DNA from: Variovorax sp. DXTD-1
GTDB lineage: Bacteria; Pseudomonadota; Gammaproteobacteria; Burkholderiales; Burkholderiaceae_C
Direction of reading: 5' to 3'
NCBI RefSeq assembly: GCF_003984625.1
Contig: NZ_RWKH01000014.1
Span: 112,501-160,923, forward strand
Length of the DNA: 48,423 nucleotides
Shown here: positions 40,816-48,423 of the stretch, one piece after another
Numbering within the stretch: the first letter of the stretch is position 1
Layout: the number at the start of each line of letters is the position of its first letter
The notes under the pieces: model-generated
The model's database searches: none
What the model saw: only the letters and a program-made list of their open reading frames with translations
Told to the model about the DNA's origin: nothing
Translations under genes and position numbers: made by a program

Positions 40816-42063
40816 ATGAAATCCAGGCACGCCCCCATCGCCCTTGCGGTACTGCTGGCCCTTGCGGGTACGGCACAGGCGCAGCAGCAGACCTACAAGA
40901 TCGCGTACATCGATCCGCTCTCGGGCCCGTTCGCGAACGTGGGCGAGCTGATGCTGACGCACACGCAATACGCCATCGAAGAAGTCAACGCCAAGGGCGG
41001 TGTGCTCGGCGGTACCAAGCTGCAGTTGCTTCAGTTCGACAGCAAGCTCTCGGCGCAGGAGAGCCAGAGCGCACTGCAGGCAGCCATCGACCAGGGCGCC
41101 AAGGCCATCGTCACGGGCGGGTCGGGTTCATCGGTGGTGGCGGCGCTCGTTCAATCGGTCACACGCTGGAACCAGCGCAATCCGGGCAAGGAACTGATCG
41201 TGCTGAACCATTCGTCGATCGACCCCGAGATGACGGGCAAGACCTGCAGCTTCTGGCACTTTCAGACGGAGGCCAATACGGCGATGAAGATGAAGGCGCT
41301 GGCCAACTACATCAAGAAGACGCCCGAGGTGAAGAAGGTCTATCTGCTAAACCAGGAATATGCGCACGGCAAGCAATGGGCAAGCTACGGACGCCAGCTG
41401 GTGGGCCTTGCGCGGCCCGATGTGCAGTTCGTCGGCGAAACGTTGCATCCGATCGGCCGCGTGAAAGACTTTTCGCCTTATGTCGCGAACATCAAGCAGA
41501 GCGGCGCGGACTCGGTGATTACCGGCAACTGGGGGCAAGATATGACGTTGCTGCTCAAGGCCGCGGGAGACGCGGGCTACGACCTGCGTTATTTCAACCA
41601 CAGCGCGGGTTCGGTACCGGGAACGGTGCTGGCGGTGTCGCAGGCCAAGCTGGGGCAGCTGACATGGGTTGCCGAATGGCACCCGGGCCAGGCCGATACA
41701 CCGCGCGCGGATGCACTCGCAAAAGCCTACAAGGCCAAGACCGGAAAGGACTTTCTCGCGCCGCGCATCGACTTCACGCCGCGTCTCCTGGCAGCGGCTA
41801 TCAACAAAGCCGGCAGCACGGACACGGTGAAGGTGGCGCGTGCACTCGAGGACCTGAGCTTCGACTCGGTGGTGGGGCCTGTGCGCATGCGCGGTGAGGA
41901 CCATCAATTGCTGTTGCCGCAAGTGGTCAACACGATTGCGCCTGTGGATGGCAAGAGCGTGAAGGTGGGCTGGGAAGGGACCAACTACGGGTTCCGGACT
42001 GATGCCGTGTATACCGGGAACGAATTGGCTCAGGGGACTGACTGCAAGATGGTTCGGCCTTAG
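40816..42063 (+). CDS. Periplasmic branched-chain-amino-acid-type ABC binding protein
   Basis: A 415-residue protein with signal peptide ending GTAQAQQ, preceded by GGAG 10 bases before the ATG. The type I periplasmic-binding fold of the LivJ/HbaE family (Peripla_BP_6) is shown by YIDPLSGPFANVGELMLTHT, EEVNAKGGVLGGTKLQLLQF, GAKAIVTGGSGSS and SVITGNWGQD. Many family members bind aromatic or aliphatic acids rather than amino acids. No LivHMGF permease or ATPase genes lie nearby, so it is an orphan that must use another transporter. Neighbours are acyl-CoA metabolism genes upstream and a P450 downstream, so a carboxylic-acid ligand is a reasonable guess, not shown. Confidence 0.87.
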   Translation: MKSRHAPIALAVLLALAGTAQAQQQTYKIAYIDPLSGPFANVGELMLTHTQYAIEEVNAKGGVLGGTKLQLLQFDSKLSAQESQSALQAAIDQGAKAIVTGGSGSSVVAALVQSVTRWNQRNPGKELIVLNHSSIDPEMTGKTCSFWHFQTEANTAMKMKALANYIKKTPEVKKVYLLNQEYAHGKQWASYGRQLVGLARPDVQFVGETLHPIGRVKDFSPYVANIKQSGADSVITGNWGQDMTLLLKAAGDAGYDLRYFNHSAGSVPGTVLAVSQAKLGQLTWVAEWHPGQADTPRADALAKAYKAKTGKDFLAPRIDFTPRLLAAAINKAGSTDTVKVARALEDLSFDSVVGPVRMRGEDHQLLLPQVVNTIAPVDGKSVKVGWEGTNYGFRTDAVYTGNELAQGTDCKMVRP

Positions 42064-42110
42064 GCTTGGACTCTGGGCCGAAGTCCTTCAGGGCTTGTGC
42101 AAAGGCCACC

Positions 42111-42324
42111 GGGTACTCCCCTCCGCGAATGTCCCCCGGGGCTGCGCCCCTCCTCCTTTATTTCGCTGCGCGGAGCACCCGATGCCCTGTGCACCTGGGC
42201 ACGCTGCTGGTGCTCCCCTGATCAACGACCGCTGTTTGCAACGCGCCCGTCGATGGGGTGCCTTGCGCAGCGAAATAAAGGAGGAGGCCGCAGGCCGGGG
42301 GACATTCGCGGAGAAAGGTACCCC
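42111..42324. repeat. Large imperfect inverted repeat, probable dispersed palindromic element
   Basis: Arms of about 70 bp (42111-42180 and 42255-42324) are near-exact reverse complements; exact cores include CCGCGAATGTCCCCCGG and CTCCTCCTTTATTTCGCTGC. Mismatches cluster in three short blocks. The 74-bp centre has smaller dyads. It occupies most of the 404-bp gap 42064-42467 between the binding protein and the P450 gene; the rest (42325-42467) contains a GGCGG/GCCGCC hairpin and otherwise nothing I recognise. There is no ORF of substance. It looks like a REP/MITE-type intergenic element and may also act as terminator. Confidence 0.8.
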
Positions 42325-42467
42325 GTCGGCGGGTGCGCCGCCCTGAACCTGAACCGTCCCGGCCTCCCTAAGGTAAACCCCGTCTGCCTCGCCCTCACGC
42401 CCCCGAGATACTCCGGAAGTCACACCCCGGACACCCCGAAGCGGGTCCACTCCAAAGGCGCAAACCC

Positions 42468-45400
42468 ATGGCAGGCAAGAACTCGCTCCATCCGATCCCT
42501 CATCCGGCGAAGAAGCCATTCGTCGGCAACCTGCTGTCGATCGGGTCCGACTCTCCCGTGCTGGACATGTGGCGGATCGCGCAGGAGCTTGGCGGGATCT
42601 ACTGGCTCGACATGCCGGGCATGCCGGTGATCGTGGTGTCGTCGCCCGCGCTGGTCGACGAACTGTGCGAAGAGGCGCGCTTCGACAAGAGCACGCGGGG
42701 TGCGCTGCGCCGGTTGCGGGCCGCATCGCACGGGCTGTTCACCTCCGACACGCATGAAGAAACCTGGTCCAAGCCGCACAACATCCTGTTGGCCAACTTC
42801 AGCCAGCGCGCAATGCAGGCGTATCACCCGATGATGCTGGACATTGCGAGCCAGCTGGTCACCAAGTGGGAGCGCCTGAACTTTGATGAAGAGGTGGACG
42901 TGGTGCGCGACATGACCGCGCTCACGCTCGACACCATCGGCCTGTGCGGCTTTGGCTACCGCTTCAACTCGTTCTACCGCGAAGGTTTTCATCCCTTTGT
43001 CGATGCGATGGTGCGCACGCTCGAAACGGTGCAGAACCGCCGCGGCCTGCCGCTCGAGGAGCTCATGCTCAAGAAGGAGCTTGCGCAGCAGCGCAAGGAC
43101 ATCCGCTACATGCACAAGATGGTGGAAGACATCATCGAGGAGCGGCGAGCGAGCGGCGCCGACATTGCCACCAAGCCCGATCTTTTGAGCTACATGATTG
43201 CGGGCGTGGACAAGAAAAGCGGCGAGCAGCTCACCGACAGGATGATCCGCGACGAGTGCATCGAGTTTCTTATCGCGGGGCACGAGACCACCAGCGGCCT
43301 GCTCTCCTTTGCCATCTACTTCCTGCTCAACAACCCCGAGGCCATGGCCAAGGCGCAGGCCGAGGTCGACAGCGTGCTGGGCGGCGACACCTCGCAGAAG
43401 CCCACCTATGCGCAGGTGAACCGGCTGACCTACGTGCTGCAGGTGCTGAAGGAGTCGCTGCGCCTGTACCCGACCGCGCCCGCGATCTCGATGCGCGCGA
43501 AGGAAGACACCACGATTGGCGGGCAGTACACGATCAAGAAGAACAACATGGTCATCATGCATGCGCTCGCGCTGCATCGCGACAAAAGCATCTGGGGCGA
43601 GAACGCCGACCGGTTCAACCCCGACAACTTCAGCCGCGAAGCCGAGCGCGAGCGGCCGGTCAACGCCTTCAAGCCCTTCGGCAACGGGCAGCGCGCCTGC
43701 ATCGGGCGCCAGTTCGCGCTGCAGGAGGCGGTGCTCACGCTGGGCATGATCCTGCAGCGCTTCAACCTGGTCGATCACACGGGCTACAAGCTCAAGATCA
43801 AGGAAGCGCTGACGATCAAGCCCGAAGACTTCAAGATCAAGGCGCTGCTGCGCGACCCCGCCTCGCGCCCGCGTAACAACGGCGAGATTTCCGCCGCCGC
43901 GCCCGATGCGCCCACCAAGCCCGCAGGGCGCAAGCCGCAGGCCGCGCGCCACGGCACCTCGCTGCTGGTGCTGCAGGGCTCCAACCTGGGCACGGCCGAA
44001 GACCTGGCGCGCCAGCTGGCCGAGGCCGGCGAGCTGCGCGGCTTCTCCACGCAAGTCGCTTCGCTCGACGACTATGCCGAGCGGCTGCCGGCGAATGGCG
44101 CGGTGGCGATCGTCTGCGCCTCTTACAACGGTGTGGCGCCGGACAACGCGGCCGAATTCCATCGCTGGCTCGACAAGGCGGACGACTCGCTCAACGGCGT
44201 GCGCTTCAGCGTGTTCGGCTGCGGCAATACCGATTGGGCCGCCACCTACCAGGCGGTGCCGCGGCGCATCGACGAGCGGCTCCAGGCACTTGGCGCCACG
44301 CGCGTGCATCCGCGCGGCGAAGGCGATGCGCGCGAAGACATGGACGGCGCGTTCCAGGATTGGAGCGACGCGCTCTGGCCCGAGCTGGTGAAGACCTTCG
44401 GCATCCAAGCCGGCGCCGACACGCCCGCCGAGGCCGAGCCGCTCTACACGCTCGAAGAACTGCCGCCGCCGCAGAAGAACGCGCTGGTCGATGCGCTCGG
44501 CGCCGTGGCGCTGCGCGTGGCGGAAAACCGCGAACTGCAAAGCCCCGGCGGCGATGCGGGAAGCAGCCGCTCCACCCGCCATGTCGAGCTGATGCTGCCC
44601 GAGGGCCTGAACTACGTGCCCGGCGATCACCTGAGCGTGGTGCCGCGCAACAGCCCCGCGCAGGTGGAGCGCGCGATGGCCCGCTTCGGGTTCGACCGCT
44701 CCGCGCATGTGCGGCTGCATGCCGCGGCCGGCCGCAAGGCGGCCCTGCCGGTCGACCAGGTGGTGGCGGTCGACCGCCTGCTGGGCGACTACGTCGAGCT
44801 TCAGGACGTGGCCACGCGAAAGCAGATTGCCACGCTCGCGGCCTACACCGAGTGCCCTTTCACCAAGCCCAGGCTCACGGCGCTCTCCGGCAGCGACGAA
44901 GCTTCGCAGGCCGCCTACAGGGCCGAGGTGCTGCACAAGCGCAAGTCGCTGCTCGACCTGCTCGAGGAGCACCGCGCCTGCCAGGTGCCGTTCGCGGTGT
45001 TTCTTGAAATGCTGTCGCCGCTCTCGCCGCGGTATTACTCGATTTCGTCGTCGCCCTCGATGACGCCGGGGCGGTGCAACGTCACGGTGGGCGTGGTGAG
45101 CGCACCGGCGCTTTCGGGCAACGGCACCTTCGAGGGCGTGTGCTCCAACTACCTGGCGCGCGCCGAAGCGGGCGACACGGTGCACGGCGTGATCCGCGAA
45201 ACCACGGCCGAGGGCTTTCGCCTGCCGGAGGATGCGCAGCGCCCGCTCATCATGATCGGCCCCGGCACCGGCCTTGCGCCGTTTCGCGGCTTTCTGCAGG
45301 AGCGTGCGGCACAGGTCGAACGCGGTGAAGCGCTGGGCGATGCGATGCTGTTCTTCGGCTGCCGGCACCCGGAGCAGGATTTCATTTATGCAGAAGAACT

Positions 45401-45689
45401 CAAGGCCTGGTCGCACCGCGGGTTGATGAAGCTGCACACGGCCTTCTCACGCTCAGGCGAACGCAAGGTGTATGTGCAGGACCTCATCCGCGAGCAGGGC
45501 GCGGCCGTGTGGAAGCTGCTGGAAGCAGGCGCGGTGATCTATGTGTGCGGCGATGGTTCGCGCATGGAGCCCGACGTGCGGCGCACGCTCGCCGACCTGG
45601 CCCGCGAGCATGGGCACGACGGCAATGCCTGGATGGACAGGATGATTGCCGACCAGCGCTACGTGCTGGACGTGTGGGCCGGGGCCTAG
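42468..45689 (+). CDS. Self-sufficient cytochrome P450-reductase fusion (CYP102 type)
   Basis: A 1073-residue protein with the P450 BM3 layout. P450 part (1-460): F91 in GLFTSDTHEETW (BM3 F87), I-helix IAGHETTSGLLSF, ExxR in KESLRLYP, heme ligand C411 in FKPFGNGQRACIGRQF. FMN domain from about 490: LLVLQGSNLGTAEDLARQL. FAD/NADPH part: RYYSISSSPSMTPGRCN, GPGTGLAPFRGFLQERA, C-terminal YVLDVWAGA with the terminal aromatic. The enzyme takes electrons from NADPH and hydroxylates medium/long-chain fatty acids in relatives. The BM3 anchors R47 and Y51 align with M52 and V56, so carboxylate anchoring differs. A TetR gene lies downstream on the other strand. Confidence 0.95.
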   Translation: MAGKNSLHPIPHPAKKPFVGNLLSIGSDSPVLDMWRIAQELGGIYWLDMPGMPVIVVSSPALVDELCEEARFDKSTRGALRRLRAASHGLFTSDTHEETWSKPHNILLANFSQRAMQAYHPMMLDIASQLVTKWERLNFDEEVDVVRDMTALTLDTIGLCGFGYRFNSFYREGFHPFVDAMVRTLETVQNRRGLPLEELMLKKELAQQRKDIRYMHKMVEDIIEERRASGADIATKPDLLSYMIAGVDKKSGEQLTDRMIRDECIEFLIAGHETTSGLLSFAIYFLLNNPEAMAKAQAEVDSVLGGDTSQKPTYAQVNRLTYVLQVLKESLRLYPTAPAISMRAKEDTTIGGQYTIKKNNMVIMHALALHRDKSIWGENADRFNPDNFSREAERERPVNAFKPFGNGQRACIGRQFALQEAVLTLGMILQRFNLVDHTGYKLKIKEALTIKPEDFKIKALLRDPASRPRNNGEISAAAPDAPTKPAGRKPQAARHGTSLLVLQGSNLGTAEDLARQLAEAGELRGFSTQVASLDDYAERLPANGAVAIVCASYNGVAPDNAAEFHRWLDKADDSLNGVRFSVFGCGNTDWAATYQAVPRRIDERLQALGATRVHPRGEGDAREDMDGAFQDWSDALWPELVKTFGIQAGADTPAEAEPLYTLEELPPPQKNALVDALGAVALRVAENRELQSPGGDAGSSRSTRHVELMLPEGLNYVPGDHLSVVPRNSPAQVERAMARFGFDRSAHVRLHAAAGRKAALPVDQVVAVDRLLGDYVELQDVATRKQIATLAAYTECPFTKPRLTALSGSDEASQAAYRAEVLHKRKSLLDLLEEHRACQVPFAVFLEMLSPLSPRYYSISSSPSMTPGRCNVTVGVVSAPALSGNGTFEGVCSNYLARAEAGDTVHGVIRETTAEGFRLPEDAQRPLIMIGPGTGLAPFRGFLQERAAQVERGEALGDAMLFFGCRHPEQDFIYAEELKAWSHRGLMKLHTAFSRSGERKVYVQDLIREQGAAVWKLLEAGAVIYVCGDGSRMEPDVRRTLADLAREHGHDGNAWMDRMIADQRYVLDVWAGA

Positions 45690-45704
45690 CCCCTGTGGCT
45701 CAGC

Positions 45705-46478
45705 TCAGATCTCGCGGTCTGGATCGGGATAGACCAGCGGCCCGAGCAGGCCGCGGTTGAAGGGCTTCCACTTGCCCTCCGGCTGCGCAAGGCGGTCGGC
45801 CACCGCGTAGAGCACGGCGGGGTGGCCGCCAAGCCCCAGGTGGCTTGCCACCACTTCGATGTTCTCCGCCTTGGGCCCAGGCTTCTCGAGGCTGCAGCGC
45901 CATGCGACGACACCGTCGGTGCGGCTGAAGATCGACGTGGTGGGCACCGGCGGCGTGGGTTGCACGAACTTCATGCGGCGCGGGTCGTGCGAGCTTTGGC
46001 CGCTCACGCCTTCGTACACCCGCCATGCGTTTGTGGCGCGCGGGCTGCCGGAGAACGGGCTGCCCAGGGTGATGACGTTGCGCACCAGATCGGGCTGCGC
46101 GGACGCGAGAAGCCGCGCATAGATTCCGCCCAAGCTCCAGCCGATCACGCTGACCTTCTGGCCGCTCTTTTCATGCAGCGACTTGAGGAGCGCCAGCATG
46201 CCGTCTTCCACGCCTTCGCGCGGACCGAAGTTGCGGCCCAGGCCCCAGCCGTGCGCGTCGTAACCGCGGCTGCGCAGGTAGCGGCGCAGCAGCAGCGTGG
46301 AGCCGTCGCCCGCCACGAGCCCCGGCAACACGATCACCGGGTGCCCGTCGCCGCGCGGCGTGAGCTGCAGCAGCGGCCACATCGCAACGCCGGCACCTGT
46401 TTCCCAGAGCGCGCGTGCTTCGGCCAGCATCAGCAGGCCCGACGGTGGCGCAATGTGGTCTCGGGTGGCTGTGGTCAT
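45705..46478 (-). CDS. Alpha/beta hydrolase (lipase/esterase-like)
   Basis: A 257-residue protein without signal peptide. Nucleophile elbow VIGWSLGGIYAR (G-W-S-L-G) near residue 115, oxyanion-type VIVLPGLVAGDGS, candidate acid in FSRTDGVVAW and His in ASHLGLGGHPAV. This is a PGAP1/lipase-like branch acting on membrane or storage lipids in relatives; the substrate is unknown. It converges on the P450 gene with a 15-bp gap and follows a TetR gene on the same strand with an 88-bp gap (46479-46566), where no clear operator is seen. Confidence 0.83.
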   Translation of the reverse strand: MTTATRDHIAPPSGLLMLAEARALWETGAGVAMWPLLQLTPRGDGHPVIVLPGLVAGDGSTLLLRRYLRSRGYDAHGWGLGRNFGPREGVEDGMLALLKSLHEKSGQKVSVIGWSLGGIYARLLASAQPDLVRNVITLGSPFSGSPRATNAWRVYEGVSGQSSHDPRRMKFVQPTPPVPTTSIFSRTDGVVAWRCSLEKPGPKAENIEVVASHLGLGGHPAVLYAVADRLAQPEGKWKPFNRGLLGPLVYPDPDREI

Positions 46479-46566
46479 GAGGACGGCGTTCCTTTTCTGT
46501 TTCGCTGTTGTGTGGGACGAGCATGGCGAACGAAAGTTTCACCGCCTCGTCGGACAACAGCGATGT

Positions 46567-47202
46567 TTATCCGAGGTATTTGCCCCGCAGGTAATCAAGG
46601 TAAGCCCTCGATTCGCTGGAAACATACGGGGAAATCAAGGTGAGCGTGTAAAAAGCCGCGAGCCCCGGGTCGGCCTGTGCGAGTGCATCGCGCCCCGGCA
46701 CCAGCCGTTCGAACGAGAGCCAGCAGGTGGTGGTGAAAACCATCTGCAACGCCAGGATGCGCGCCTGCTCCGCGCTGGTCTGGATGACGCCCGAGGCCAC
46801 CAGCCCTTCGCAAAGCGCTTGGGCCGCGAGCAGGTTCTGCGCGGTGAGCGCCTGCGCGCGCTGGCCGAGCGCAGGGTATTCGCCGGCCAGGAAAGCCATG
46901 TCGCGATAGATGAACCGGTATTCGTCGATGGCCTCGAAGCGCAGGTGCAGTGCGAGCCAGAGATCGTCGATGGCGGCAATCGAATCCGAAGACCCGTTGA
47001 GCACCTCGAGCCGCTGCTCGAAGCGCCGGAACAGCCATTCGACGATCAGCTGCTTGGCCTTGAAGTGATAGTGCAGGTTGCCCGGGCTCATGCCGAGCTC
47101 GGCCGCAATCTTGTGGGTGGACACCGCCGCGAGGCCTTCCGCATTGAACAGCGCAAGGCTGGTCTGCAGGATGCGATCGCGCGTGGTGTTGGAACTGGCC
47201 AC
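46567..47202 (-). CDS. TetR-family transcriptional regulator
   Basis: A 211-residue protein from a GTG start at 47202. The helix-turn-helix is at residues 6-52: TRDRILQTSLALFNAEGLAA, VSTHKIAAELGMSPGNLHYH, FKAKQLIVEWLF. The pattern GNLHYHFK is frequent in regulators placed next to PHA granule and lipid genes in Burkholderiales. The remaining helical domain (VLNGSSDSIAAIDDLWLALH, YRFIYRDMAFLAGEYPALGQ) is a ligand or dimer domain. Same strand as the phasin-like genes upstream (42 bp gap) and the hydrolase downstream; targets unknown. Confidence 0.85.
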   Translation of the reverse strand: MASSNTTRDRILQTSLALFNAEGLAAVSTHKIAAELGMSPGNLHYHFKAKQLIVEWLFRRFEQRLEVLNGSSDSIAAIDDLWLALHLRFEAIDEYRFIYRDMAFLAGEYPALGQRAQALTAQNLLAAQALCEGLVASGVIQTSAEQARILALQMVFTTTCWLSFERLVPGRDALAQADPGLAAFYTLTLISPYVSSESRAYLDYLRGKYLG

Positions 47203-47243
47203 AACCGGCTGGTGCGTGCGTCGGTGTTCGCTGGGCTTGGGGC

Positions 47244-47780
47244 TCAGCGCCTGCCGCTGCCGCGCGGGCTGGCGTTCTTTGGTTCGAGCTCGGCAAGGCG
47301 CTCGCGCAGCCGGGCCACTTCTGCATGCAGTGCCTGCACCTCTTGCGCGCTGGGCATGCCGAGCCGCTCGAGAGCGGTCGCCACGCGCTGGTCGAACACG
47401 TCTTCGAATTTGCGCAGGCCGAAACTGTCGAGGCTCGGAAAGCCGCGCGTGAGCGGGGCCTTGGTGGCGCCAGCGGTTGAGTCGAACTTGCCTTGGCCGA
47501 TGCCGAGCAGGCCTTCGATCACATTGGCCTGGCGCTTGGCGACGTCGTCGCGCACATTGCCGAGTGCCTTGAGGCCCGCGCGAAGCAGGCCCTCGGCCCC
47601 ACCGGTCTTTTCGGCCGGCCGGGCCTTGGATGGTGTGACAGCAGCGGATTTCTTCTTTGCCGCCGCAGCCGTTTTCCTGGCTGCGGGCACCTTCTTGGCC
47701 GCGGAGGCTTTCTTCGCAGGCGCCGCCCTCTTCTTCTTCAGATCGTCAGCCGGATCGGTCGAACGGGGTCGGGTCGCCAT
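47244..47780 (-). CDS. Phasin-family PHA granule-associated protein (PhaI/PhaF type)
   Basis: A 178-residue protein with an N-terminal Lys/Ala-rich tract (about 15-60; AAPAKKASAAKKVPAARKTA) and a C-terminal coiled-coil end FEDVFDQRVATALERLGMPS, AQEVQALHAEVARLRERLAE. The V-F-x-x-R-V...A-L-x-R-L-G-x-P-x-x-x-[D/E]-V end is the PHA granule-associated family hallmark. In PhaF of pseudomonads the basic tail is C-terminal and binds DNA, distributing granules; here it is N-terminal. Coats polyhydroxyalkanoate granules (inferred from family). Follows the second phasin-like gene by 23 bp, probably one transcript. Confidence 0.75.
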   Translation of the reverse strand: MATRPRSTDPADDLKKKRAAPAKKASAAKKVPAARKTAAAAKKKSAAVTPSKARPAEKTGGAEGLLRAGLKALGNVRDDVAKRQANVIEGLLGIGQGKFDSTAGATKAPLTRGFPSLDSFGLRKFEDVFDQRVATALERLGMPSAQEVQALHAEVARLRERLAELEPKNASPRGSGRR

Positions 47781-47803
47781 GCGTTGTTTGCTCCAGGATC
47801 AGG

Positions 47804-48358
47804 TCAGGCTGCCTTGCGGGCGGCGGTGCGGCGAACCGGCTTCTTGGCGGCGGCCGCCTTGGCCTTCACGGTGCGCACGGGCTTGGCTTCTTCGGTGCCG
47901 CTCACGCGCACTTCGATCTGCTTGGCACCGGCCGCGACCTTGTCGGCAATTTGCACCGACACGTTGGCGATCGGCTGGTTCAGCGCGTTGAAGGTCTTGA
48001 CCACCGAGGTGACCACGGGCGACTCGACGCCTGCCACGCGGCCGGCCACGGCTTCGATGCCGCTGGTGGTGCCCGCAGCGACGCGGTCCATCACCGAGAC
48101 GATGCGGCCGGTGTCGATGTCCAGGCGGTTGGCCAGGAAGCCGTTGATCTTTTCCTGTGCGCCGATCAGGTTGGCCTTGACCTGCTCGCTCACCAGCGGA
48201 ATCTGGCGGCTGCCCAGGAATTCGCTGTAACGCGAAGCAGCGCCGCCCAGCAGGCGATGCACGCCGGCGCGATAGGCACCCACCAGGGTTTTGCCGGCGT
48301 CGTTGTACTGGCCGATGACGTGGATGGCGGCGGAAGAGAAAGAGGCTTGCGTGGTCAT
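47804..48358 (-). CDS. Phasin-like protein with histone-type basic tail
   Basis: A 184-residue helical protein with AGGA at good spacing before the ATG at 48358. Residues 1-140 are amphipathic helices (NDAGKTLVGAYRAGVHRLLG, ANLIGAQEKINGFLANRLDI, TTSGIEAVAGRVAGVESPVV), with no signal peptide or catalytic motif. The last 30 residues (VRTVKAKAAAAKKPVRRTAA, then RKAA) are a histone H1-like basic tail. Composition and pairing with the PhaF/PhaI-type gene downstream suggest a granule-associated or nucleoid-linked protein, but I do not recognise a defined family for the helical part. The last 65 bases of the window hold its upstream region. Confidence 0.55.
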   Translation of the reverse strand: MTTQASFSSAAIHVIGQYNDAGKTLVGAYRAGVHRLLGGAASRYSEFLGSRQIPLVSEQVKANLIGAQEKINGFLANRLDIDTGRIVSVMDRVAAGTTSGIEAVAGRVAGVESPVVTSVVKTFNALNQPIANVSVQIADKVAAGAKQIEVRVSGTEEAKPVRTVKAKAAAAKKPVRRTAARKAA

Positions 48359-48423
48359 GTGTCGATTTCCTGGAAGTTGGACGTTCGCGGGATTCGCGAT
48401 GGGGTGATCTTCTTCCGGAGTGC

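Noticed and set aside
42002..42346. Plus-strand ORF of 114 codons after the binding-protein gene
   Set aside because: It runs into the palindromic element and its translation is composed of low-complexity Pro/Ala/Arg sequence; no ribosome site.
42420..45437. Long minus-strand open frame (1005 codons) opposite the P450 fusion
   Set aside because: The plus strand carries intact P450, FMN and FAD motifs across the whole length; the antisense translation has none and reflects high GC.

Overview
The window is a high-GC stretch of a betaproteobacterial chromosome. DUF3567, two Lys/Ala-rich phasin-type proteins, Bug-type binding proteins, a DUF2946/TonB-receptor copper cluster and FAD-monooxygenase/DUF2783 pairing all fit the Comamonadaceae, most likely Variovorax. 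The genus is inferred from gene content only. No rRNA, tRNA, CRISPR array, transposase or integrase was seen.

Layout. Positions 1-3318: 3' part of an ABC-F ATPase (Uup) and a phospholipase-D-type lipoprotein. 3344-7057 (minus): copper module of a DUF2946 leader peptide gene, a TonB-dependent receptor and a secreted YcnI-PCuAC fusion; a TraB/GumN gene lies 11 bp upstream. 8390-10011: a VOC protein and a YwqK-like MORN-variant protein, translationally coupled. 10040-13905: a class A flavin monooxygenase, DUF2783 protein and Bug binding protein in one operon, with a divergent LuxR-type regulator.

Positions 13993-22774 (minus) form a defence island: hsdM, hsdS, abiEi, abiEii, hsdR. It is a type I restriction-modification system with a type IV AbiE toxin-antitoxin pair between hsdS and hsdR. 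HsdS carries a C-terminal Panacea (SocA/DUF4065) antitoxin-type domain. Four-base overlaps couple hsdM to hsdS, abiEi to abiEii and abiEii to hsdR. A perfect 15-bp inverted repeat precedes abiEi, so the restriction subunit appears to share the autoregulated toxin-antitoxin promoter. I consider this the most interesting system here.

Positions 22781-29118 hold housekeeping and metabolic genes: a FAH-family hydrolase ending 6 bp before hsdM, DUF3108, DUF3567, an AbrB-type transporter, a ChaN lipoprotein and a class III aminotransferase. Positions 29119-33486 hold a trimeric autotransporter adhesin with a divergent LuxR regulator, purU and a YXWGXW-type exported protein. Positions 33607-48358 are rich in lipid functions: an SGNH hydrolase, a single-chain biotin-dependent acyl-CoA carboxylase, an acyl-CoA synthetase with a divergent TetR, a solute-binding protein, a large intergenic palindromic element (42111-42324), a CYP102-type P450-reductase fusion, an alpha/beta hydrolase, a second TetR and two phasin-type proteins.
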